From Spectribacter acetivorans (GTDB lineage: Bacteria > Pseudomonadota > Gammaproteobacteria > Nevskiales > Salinisphaeraceae): 64,000 nucleotides of DNA. The translations under genes were made by a program, and so were the position numbers. Under the pieces are notes generated by a model, which worked only from the letters and a program-made list of their open reading frames with translations, did not search any database and was not told the origin of the DNA. Within the stretch, counting starts at the first letter, position 1, and every line of letters begins with the position of its first letter. The DNA lies in NCBI RefSeq assembly GCF_031846305.1, contig NZ_JAVRHY010000001.1, positions 186,001 through 250,000 of the forward strand, read 5' to 3'. Shown here piece after piece: positions 39,377 through 46,351 of the stretch.

Positions 39377-39955
39377 CTACGTCTTCTTCATGTCCGGCTT
39401 GAAAAATCGGTAGCCATAGCGGTTGTCCGCCTTGGCGGCGTACATCGCGGCATCGGCGTTTTCGAGCAGGGTAATGGTATCCGTACCGTGTTCAGGATAA
39501 AGGCTGATCCCGATGCTGCAGGAAACGGCGACCTCCCCTTGCGGCAGCACGACAGGCTGCGCGATGGTATCGCGGATTTTTTCGCAGAGGGCTGCAGCGT
39601 CTCGTGGGTCGGCCAGCTCGCTGAGAATTACCACGAACTCGTCGCCGCCGACCAGGGCGACAGTGTCGGTACCGCGGACCGCGCCGACAAGGCGGTCGGC
39701 GAGCACCGTGAGCATGAAGTCGCCGCTTCGGTGGCCGTAGGTGTCATTAACCGGTTTGAAACTGTCCAGATCGATGAACAGGACCGCGAATATACGGCCG
39801 CCGCGTTCGGCGTGGCGGATCTCTTGCGTCAGTCTGTCCTCGAGAAGGGCCCGGTTGGTAAGTCCGGTAAGTGAATCCCGGAAGGCAATCGACTGCAGGT
39901 GCTGGTTATCGGCGCGCAGACGGTCGGCCATTTTTGTCTGCTTAACGGTCGGCAT
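39377..39955 (-). CDS. GGDEF-domain protein, short form
   Basis: 192 residues consisting almost only of a GGDEF domain: FRDSLTGLTNRALLEDRL, FIDLDSFKPVNDTYGH, LVGGDEFVVILSE (intact GGDEF signature), and the closing ISLYPEHGTD, LENADAAMYAAK. It should make c-di-GMP, but diguanylate cyclases normally carry a sensor or dimerisation region in front; only ~20 residues precede the core here, so this may be truncated. It sits in the segment bounded by the glcB 3' duplication. Confidence 0.8.
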   Translation of the reverse strand: MPTVKQTKMADRLRADNQHLQSIAFRDSLTGLTNRALLEDRLTQEIRHAERGGRIFAVLFIDLDSFKPVNDTYGHRSGDFMLTVLADRLVGAVRGTDTVALVGGDEFVVILSELADPRDAAALCEKIRDTIAQPVVLPQGEVAVSCSIGISLYPEHGTDTITLLENADAAMYAAKADNRYGYRFFKPDMKKT

Positions 39956-40294
39956 GCCGAGGACTCTTCAAACGGTAATCTCTCACGGGCCATGGCTGTG
40001 CCGGTCGATCGAGGATTCGTCAGCGGACTCAGGCCATCGCCTCCGGCCAACCGCGCCCGTTCAGCAGCGTTTCCAGATCCTGTGGTCGGCACGCCCCGTC
40101 CGAGTCGTACCGCTGCTTGACGGAGCGGTGGATGCCGGTCCGAATGTTGTGGTCATGCAGCGGTCGGACATGGCTTGCTCGCACGCCCCGGCAACATCAA
40201 CAACGCCAACCGCCGCCGCGGGGCCACCCTATCGACCGGACACGAAAAAGCTCGGCCTGGAGCCGGGCTTTCCGTTTGCCGTGCGTGAGTGCCC
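39956..40294. other. 339-bp interval without a recognised gene
   Basis: No convincing coding sequence, RNA or repeat was seen between the start of the GGDEF gene and the stop of glcB. The junction with the duplicated glcB 3' end lies at its right edge. Confidence 0.5.
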
Positions 40295-42472
40295 TCAGCC
40301 GATGCCGAGCTTCGCCTTCAACTCCAACCGCCGTGCATGCAGCACCGGCTCGGTATAGCCGCTGGGCTGTTCGGTGCCCTTGAAAACCAGATCGGCGGCG
40401 GCCTTGAAGGCGACCGAGTTGTCGAAGTCCGCCGACATGGCCCGGTAGGTGGGGTCGTCTTCGTTCTGGCGGTCCACCACTTTGGCCATGCGCTTGAGGG
40501 TCTCGATCACCTGCTGGGTGTCGGTGACGCCGTGGTGCAGCCAGTTGGCGATGTGCTGGGATGAAATCCGGCAGGTGGCGCGGTCCTCCATCAGGCCGAC
40601 GTCGTTGACGTCCGGCACCTTGGAGCAGCCCACGCCCTGGTCGATCCAGCGCACCACGTAGCCGAGAATGCCCTGGGCGTTGTTGTCCAGTTCTTCCTGG
40701 ATGGCCTCGGACGACCAGCTGGTGTCGGTGGCCAGCGGAATCGTGAGCAGATCATCCAGGCTGGCGCGGCGGCCCTGCTTCGCGATCTCGTCCTGGCGGG
40801 CCAGCACGTCACGGCGGTGGTAGTGGATGGCGTGCAGCGTGGCCGCGGTGGGCGAGGGCACCCAGGCGCAGTTGGCGCCGGCGTCCGGATGACCCTGCTT
40901 GGTGGCCATCATCTCGCTCATCACGTCGGGCTTGGGCCACATGCCCTTGCCGATCTGGGCGCGGCCGCGCAGACCGCAGGCCAGGCCGACGTCCACGTTC
41001 CAGTCCTCGTAGGCGGCGATCCAGGGTTGGGTCTTCATGTCACCCTTGCGCACCATGGCGCCGGCTTCCATGGAGGTGTGGATTTCGTCGCCGGTGCGGT
41101 CCAGAAAACCCGTGTTGATGAAGATGACGCGCTCGCGGGCCTCGTTGATGCAGGCCTTGAGGTTGAGCGTGGTGCGCCGCTCCTCGTCCATGATGCCCAC
41201 CTTGAGAGTGTTGCGGTCGATGCCCAGCGCGTCCTCGACACGACCGAACAGCTCCACCGTGAACGCCACTTCCTCGGGACCGTGCATCTTGGGCTTGACG
41301 ATGTAGACGCTGCCCGCGCGGCTGTTGCGGTGCGGACCGTTGCCCAGCAGGTCGTGCTTGGCGATCAGGCTGGTGCAGTAGGCGTCGAGAATGCCCTCGG
41401 GTACCTCGTTGCCGTCGGCGTCCAGCACTGCCGGCGTCGTCATCAGATGGCCGACGTTGCGGATCAGCATCAGGCTGCGGCCGGGCAGTCGCAGCTCGGC
41501 GCCGTCCGGGGCGGTGTACTCGCGGTCCGGGTGCAGACGGCGGGTGGTGGTCTTGCCGCCCTTGTCGAAGGACTCTTCCAGGTCGCCCTTCATCAGGCCC
41601 AGCCAGTTGGCGTAGACGCCGGCCTTGTCGACGGCGTCCACCGCGGCCACTGAGTCCTCGCAATCCTGGATGGCGGTGACCGCCGATTCCATCAGCACGT
41701 CCTTGACCCCGGCGGCATGGTTTGCGCCGACGGGATGGGTCGGATCAATCTGGATTTCCGCGTGCAGGCCGTTGTTCATCAGTAGCACGCCGTCCGGCGC
41801 GTCCGCGCCGCCGCGATAGCCGGCGAACTGGGCGGTTTTCTTCAGGCCGAAGGTGGCGGCATCCGTGGTGACGGACAGCGCGCCGTCGACCACGGCATAG
41901 GCGGTGGCGTCGGCGTGTGAGGCGCCGTCCAGCGGGAAGATTTCGTCCAGCAGTTTGTCCGCCTCGGCCACTACCACGGCGCCGCGTTCGGGGTTGTAGC
42001 TGGCGGTCTTTTCCTGGCCCGGCTTGTCCTCGATCAGATCGGTCCCGTACAGCGCGTCATACAGGCTGCCCCAGCGCGCGTTGGCCGCGTTGAGCGAAAA
42101 GCGGGCATTGGAAATCGGCACCACCAGCTGGGGGCCGGGCACGGCGGCGATTTCGTGGTCGACGTTGGACGTGCTGACCCGCACGTCGGCCGGTTCCGGC
42201 AGCAGGTAACCGAGTTCCTGGAGGAATGCCTTGTACCCCGCGGCGTCGTGCGGCTGACCGGCGCGCTCGCGATGCCACGCGTCGATCTGTTCCTGCATCG
42301 TCTCCCGCTTTTTCAGGAGTTGCCGATTTTTCGGCGCAAGATCATTAATGATCGACTCCAGACCTGACCAGAACGCATCCGCGTCCACGCCCGTGCCCGG
42401 CAGTGCGGTGTGGATCAATTCATGCAGCGGTTTGCCAATCTGCAAACCGCCGACGTGCACGCGTTCCGTCAT
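40295..42472 (-). CDS. glcB: Malate synthase G
   Basis: 725 residues, the usual length of the monomeric isoform G. It condenses glyoxylate with acetyl-CoA to malate in the glyoxylate/glycolate pathways. Landmarks: the TIM-barrel stretch LMLIRNVGHLM, VYIVKPKMHGPEEVAFT, GIMDEERRTTLNLKACI (catalytic Glu/Arg region), FINTGFLDRTGDEIHTSM and KGMWPKPDVMSEMM, with the C-terminal plug ending LELKAKLGIG. A second, displaced copy of its last ~47 codons lies at 38047-38191. No isocitrate lyase is in the window. Confidence 0.95.
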   Translation of the reverse strand: MTERVHVGGLQIGKPLHELIHTALPGTGVDADAFWSGLESIINDLAPKNRQLLKKRETMQEQIDAWHRERAGQPHDAAGYKAFLQELGYLLPEPADVRVSTSNVDHEIAAVPGPQLVVPISNARFSLNAANARWGSLYDALYGTDLIEDKPGQEKTASYNPERGAVVVAEADKLLDEIFPLDGASHADATAYAVVDGALSVTTDAATFGLKKTAQFAGYRGGADAPDGVLLMNNGLHAEIQIDPTHPVGANHAAGVKDVLMESAVTAIQDCEDSVAAVDAVDKAGVYANWLGLMKGDLEESFDKGGKTTTRRLHPDREYTAPDGAELRLPGRSLMLIRNVGHLMTTPAVLDADGNEVPEGILDAYCTSLIAKHDLLGNGPHRNSRAGSVYIVKPKMHGPEEVAFTVELFGRVEDALGIDRNTLKVGIMDEERRTTLNLKACINEARERVIFINTGFLDRTGDEIHTSMEAGAMVRKGDMKTQPWIAAYEDWNVDVGLACGLRGRAQIGKGMWPKPDVMSEMMATKQGHPDAGANCAWVPSPTAATLHAIHYHRRDVLARQDEIAKQGRRASLDDLLTIPLATDTSWSSEAIQEELDNNAQGILGYVVRWIDQGVGCSKVPDVNDVGLMEDRATCRISSQHIANWLHHGVTDTQQVIETLKRMAKVVDRQNEDDPTYRAMSADFDNSVAFKAAADLVFKGTEQPSGYTEPVLHARRLELKAKLGIG

Positions 42473-42575
42473 GTCGAATGCCCCGTGTCTGGAGGTTGGG
42501 TCAGGCGCCGGCCGGCGCGTCGAAGACCGTCCAGTTTAGCAAACCCGCTTCCCGTTCGGCGTCATGAGCGCGTTG

Positions 42576-44048
42576 TCAGGGCGTGGGTCGCCGGCGTTGC
42601 CCCCGGCTTTCCAGCCGTCGAAGGAACTCGGCCATGATGCGGCGGTAGAGCTCGTTGCCGAGCACCGCGTCTTCCACGTCCCGGTCGATGCTGGGATTGT
42701 CGTTGATCTCGATCAACCGCAGGCCCTGGGCGGTCTGCTTGAGATCCACGCCGTAGAGCCCGTCGCCGATCAGATTGGCTGCCTTCACGGCGGTGCGGAC
42801 GACGTCGGCCGGGGCCGCCTCCACCCCCAGGGTGCGGAATCCGCCCTCCTGGAACTTGCCGTCACTTTCGTGCTTGACGATCTGCCAGTGGGCGGCGGCC
42901 ATTTCGTACTGGCAGACGTACAGGGCCTGGCGATTCAGCACCCCGACCCGCCAGTCGAACTCCGTGGGCACGAATTCCTGGGCCAGGGCCAGTTCCGACT
43001 CGTCCAGCAGTTCCGCCGCGCGCTTGGCCAGCTCGCCGGTGTTGTCCACCTTGAATACGCCTTTCGAGAATGCCCCCTCCGGCGCCTTGAGCACCATCGG
43101 AAAGCCCAGCATGTCCGGCAGGCGGGTGATCTCGCGTTCGCCGAAGATGGCCGTGCGCGGGGCCGGAATCCGGTTGGCGGCGAGCAGTTCGGCCAGATAC
43201 ACCTTGTTGGTACAGCGCAGGATGGATCGCGGGTCGTCGATCACCACCAGCCCCAGTTGCTCGGCGCGGCGGGCGAAGCGGTAGGTGTGATGACCCAGGC
43301 GCGTGGTCTCGCGGATGAACAGGGCGTCGAACTCGGCCAGACGGCCAAAATCGCGCGCGCCGATGAATTCCACATCCAGCCCCAGTTCGCGGCCGACGCT
43401 GGCGAACCGCCGCAGTGCGCCGCGGTCGGACGGCGGCTGCGCCTCGGCCGGGTCGACCAGAATGGCCACGTCGAAACGGAAATCCCGGCGCCGCCGGCTG
43501 CGCCTTCCCCGGGCCATGTAGGCGGACAGCGCGGTCGGCAGGTCTTCATGTTCCCCGTCGGTCAATGCCCGCGGCGCCAGCGATCGCAGGGCGGTCACCG
43601 CCAGCCGCCGGTCGCTGCTGATCTCGAGTTCCAGCAGCGGCGCCGGGAAGGCCCCGAAGGCCTGGCGGGCCAGCTCCTCGAATCCGGGCACCGTGGTCTG
43701 GCCGAACAGGATGTGCAATTGCCGGGGAAGCGCGACGCGCCGGTCCACCGGCAGTTTGTCGAGCAGCGCGGACAGTGCCGGTATTTCGTAGCCGTACAGG
43801 GCCTTGCGGGACAGGTCCTGAATGGTGGCCACCGAGGGAATCACGCGGTGGCCACGGGCCTCGGCCAGCAGCGAACAGTAATAGCCGGTGCTCTGGTAGC
43901 GCACGCTGCGGCACAGGTTGATGACGTGGAACGCGCCGGTGGCGTAGGCCGGGTCGGTCAGGTAATCGTCGGCGGCCACCACCCGCGCGGGGCTCTCCGC
44001 CGCCCGCCAGTCGCGCGGGCTTTCCACCACCAGAATCGCTTCCGCCAT
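42576..44048 (-). CDS. RimK-like ATP-grasp ligase with RLAN domain
   Basis: 490 residues. The N-terminal ~150 residues fit the RLAN (RimK-like ATP-grasp N-terminal) domain (FHVINLCRSVRYQSTGYYCS, LLAEARGHRVIPSVATIQDL). The C-terminal ATP-grasp part (~285-480) has CTNKVYLAELL, FPMVLKAPEGAFSKGVFKV, ALAQEFVPTEFDWRVGVLN and LRLIEINDNPSIDRDVED with the metal-binding E-x-N. Such enzymes add amino acids to a protein or peptide terminus; the substrate is unknown. The ATG overlaps the stop of the GNAT gene by one base, implying a functional pair. Confidence 0.88.
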   Translation of the reverse strand: MAEAILVVESPRDWRAAESPARVVAADDYLTDPAYATGAFHVINLCRSVRYQSTGYYCSLLAEARGHRVIPSVATIQDLSRKALYGYEIPALSALLDKLPVDRRVALPRQLHILFGQTTVPGFEELARQAFGAFPAPLLELEISSDRRLAVTALRSLAPRALTDGEHEDLPTALSAYMARGRRSRRRRDFRFDVAILVDPAEAQPPSDRGALRRFASVGRELGLDVEFIGARDFGRLAEFDALFIRETTRLGHHTYRFARRAEQLGLVVIDDPRSILRCTNKVYLAELLAANRIPAPRTAIFGEREITRLPDMLGFPMVLKAPEGAFSKGVFKVDNTGELAKRAAELLDESELALAQEFVPTEFDWRVGVLNRQALYVCQYEMAAAHWQIVKHESDGKFQEGGFRTLGVEAAPADVVRTAVKAANLIGDGLYGVDLKQTAQGLRLIEINDNPSIDRDVEDAVLGNELYRRIMAEFLRRLESRGQRRRPTP

Positions 44049-44515
44049 CAGGTCAATCGCTTTTCCAGACGCACGCCGTCCTCGCCGCCGGGATAATACG
44101 CCGGCAGATCGCGTTTGCGTTGATAGCCGTGACTGGTGAACAGCGCCAGCGAGGTCTGGTTGGATGCCCGTACCTCGCAGACCATGCGATTGCAGTCGCG
44201 CCGGGTGGCATGTGCCTCTGCCGCGTGGAGCAGCTGCCCCGCCAGCCCCCGCCCGCGCGCCGCCGGGTCCACCGCAATCGAATAAACCCGCGCCGCCTGC
44301 GCCCCGCGCCGCAGGAGCAGCGTGAGATAGCCTGTCAGCCGGCCGTCGCATTCGGCGGCGAGGTTAATTGCGTTGGCCCGGGTCAGCAGATAACGCAGGC
44401 TGCGCCGCGTCTGGGTGTCCCGGTCGAAGCAGCGTCGTTCCAGCGCCACGATGGCGTCGAGGTCGGCGGGCTCGACCGGCCGGATGAAAGGGAGATCGGG
44501 ATCGTGAGGCGGCAT
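44048..44515 (-). CDS. GNAT acetyltransferase, RimI-like
   Basis: 155 residues. The acetyl-CoA-binding motif A is VYSIAVDPAARGRGLAGQLLHAAEAHA (the R-G-x-G-L/A P-loop), followed by VRASNQTSLALFTSHGYQRKRDLPAYY, where RimI has its C-terminal substrate lobe. Translationally coupled to the RLAN/ATP-grasp gene. GNAT and RimK-like pairs have been proposed by comparative genomics (Iyer, Aravind and colleagues) to make or modify peptide tags. Confidence 0.85.
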   Translation of the reverse strand: MPPHDPDLPFIRPVEPADLDAIVALERRCFDRDTQTRRSLRYLLTRANAINLAAECDGRLTGYLTLLLRRGAQAARVYSIAVDPAARGRGLAGQLLHAAEAHATRRDCNRMVCEVRASNQTSLALFTSHGYQRKRDLPAYYPGGEDGVRLEKRLT

Positions 44516-44561
44516 GAGTGGACACGATAATGCCAGGCCGCCTGCAACGCACTGCCCATGG

Positions 44562-45416
44562 TCAGGCCGCCGTTGCGTTGGCCGGGATCCCGGGTGCCGT
44601 TTGCCAGCGCGGGTGCAGCGCGACGACCTCGCCGACGATGGTCAGGATGGCGCCGGCATTGGTCTGTTCCGGCGGTTCGGTGAGCAATCCGCCCAGGGTG
44701 GTCAGCCGCACCGTCTGGTTAAGTTTGGTGCCGTCGCGGATGACGGCCACCGGACAGTCGACACCGCGACCGTTGCGCAGCAGACGACGGGCGAGCAGGC
44801 CCAGTCGCCGGCCGCCCATGTAGAACACGAGCGTGTGGCCCGGCCGGGCCAGGGCGGACCAGTCGGGTTCGTCGCCTTCGCGGCCAAAACGGGCGGTGAC
44901 GAACTGCACGCTGTGGGCGTAGTCGCGGTGAGTGAGCGGAATGCCGGCATAGGCGGCACAACCGGTGGCGGCGGTGATGCCGGGAATCACCTCGCAGGCA
45001 ATGCCGGCACTGGCCATCGCCTGCGCTTCCTCGCCGCCGCGGCCGAACACGAACGGGTCGCCGCCCTTGAGTCGCACCACACGGTAGCCGGCCACGGCAT
45101 AACGCCGCATCAGGCGATGGATCACGGCCTGGCGGGTGCGGTGGTTGCCGCAACGCTTGCCGACATGGATGCGTCTGGCCCGGCGCGGGGCCAGCGCCAG
45201 CACGTCGGGCGCGATCAGGCTGTCATGCAGCACTACCTGGGCGCGTTTGAGCGCCCTTACCGCGTTGACCGTGAGCAGGCCGGGATCGCCGGGGCCGGCC
45301 CCGACCAGCCAGACTTCACCGGCGCGTCGGCGGCGGGCCTGCCACCAGCGCGTCAGGCGATGGATGGCATCCTCGCCCGCCTGACGCGGCGCCTGAAACA
45401 GGTGCGCGGTGATCAT
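44562..45416 (-). CDS. cobA: Uroporphyrinogen-III C-methyltransferase (SUMT)
   Basis: 284 residues. It methylates uroporphyrinogen III at C2 and C7 to precorrin-2, the entry to sirohaem and cobalamin. Family signatures: VWLVGAGPGDPGLLTVNAVRAL, VLHDSLI, VRLKGGDPFVFGRGGEEAQ, VIPGITAATGCAAYAGIPLTHRD and VFYMGG. A ~30-residue basic N-terminal extension (LTRWWQARRRRAGE) precedes the core. Location next to the NirB operon suggests it serves sirohaem for nitrite reductase; no precorrin-2 dehydrogenase/ferrochelatase domain is attached. Confidence 0.92.
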   Translation of the reverse strand: MITAHLFQAPRQAGEDAIHRLTRWWQARRRRAGEVWLVGAGPGDPGLLTVNAVRALKRAQVVLHDSLIAPDVLALAPRRARRIHVGKRCGNHRTRQAVIHRLMRRYAVAGYRVVRLKGGDPFVFGRGGEEAQAMASAGIACEVIPGITAATGCAAYAGIPLTHRDYAHSVQFVTARFGREGDEPDWSALARPGHTLVFYMGGRRLGLLARRLLRNGRGVDCPVAVIRDGTKLNQTVRLTTLGGLLTEPPEQTNAGAILTIVGEVVALHPRWQTAPGIPANATAA

Positions 45417-45499
45417 GGTCGTTGCCCCCGGCATGACGGCAGGCCGAGGGTTGGCGACAATGGCGATTCGCCCGACGCCTTTACCCGGATGCTCCCGCC

Positions 45500-46351
45500 A
45501 TGACCGATACTGATCCCACCGAACTCGCCGACGCCCTGGCCGGCCGCCGCATCGCGGTGCCGGAATCGCGCGCGCTGGACCTGTTCGCCGACATGCTGGA
45601 ACGCCGCGGCGCAACCGTGCTGCGGGCGCCGCTGGTGGCCATCCACGACGCGCCCGATGCCGCGCCGGTCGAGGCCTGGCTGCGCGAGTTCGCCGACGGG
45701 GGTTGCGACGATCTGATTCTGCTGACCGGCGAGGGACTGCGGCGCCTGCTGGGTTTTGCCGAGCGCGCCGGCGGGGGTCTGCGTGATCGTTTCGTGGCGC
45801 GGCTGGCCGAGGTGCGCACGCTTACCCGCGGCCCCAAACCGGCGCGGGCCCTGCGCGATCTCGATCTGCGCCCGACCCTGACCGCCGCGGCGCCGACCAC
45901 CGACGGGGTGATCGAGACCCTGGCCGCCGAGGACCTCACCGGCCGACGCGTCGGCGTGCAGCTCTACGGCACCGATCCCAACGACAAGCTGGTGGGCTGG
46001 TTGCGCGGGGCCGGGGCCGCAGTGTCCACCGTGGCCCCGTATGTCTACGCCGACGATGCCGAGGACGAACAGGTAGCTGCGCTGATCGACACCCTGGCCG
46101 ACGGCGGTGTCGACGCCATCGCCTTCACCAGTTCGCCGCAGGTGCGCCGCCTGTTCCAGGTGGCCGGCCGGCGCGAGTGCGAGGAGCGCCTGCGCGCCGG
46201 GCTGGCGGCGACCATGGTGGCGGCGGTGGGGCCGATCATCCGCGATGCGCTGACCGAACGTGGGGTCCGCGTGGACCTGATGCCCGAATCCAGCTACTTC
46301 ATGAAGCCGCTGGTCAATGCGCTTGCGCGGCAACTGGGTTCGTCTCGTTAG
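45500..46351 (+). CDS. hemD: Uroporphyrinogen-III synthase family protein
   Basis: 283 residues with the two-lobed HemD fold: RRIAVPESRALDLFADMLERRGATVLRAPLVAI, then DLILLTGEGLRRLL in lobe one, TGRRVGVQLYG in the linker region and AFTSSPQVRRLF, VAAVGPIIRDALTERG in lobe two. It cyclises hydroxymethylbilane. HemD paralogues of this kind are often found by nitrate assimilation genes, so it may be a dedicated copy for sirohaem. Divergent from the SUMT gene; its last 38 bases overlap the 3' end of nasA on the other strand. Confidence 0.85.
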   Translation: MTDTDPTELADALAGRRIAVPESRALDLFADMLERRGATVLRAPLVAIHDAPDAAPVEAWLREFADGGCDDLILLTGEGLRRLLGFAERAGGGLRDRFVARLAEVRTLTRGPKPARALRDLDLRPTLTAAAPTTDGVIETLAAEDLTGRRVGVQLYGTDPNDKLVGWLRGAGAAVSTVAPYVYADDAEDEQVAALIDTLADGGVDAIAFTSSPQVRRLFQVAGRRECEERLRAGLAATMVAAVGPIIRDALTERGVRVDLMPESSYFMKPLVNALARQLGSSR

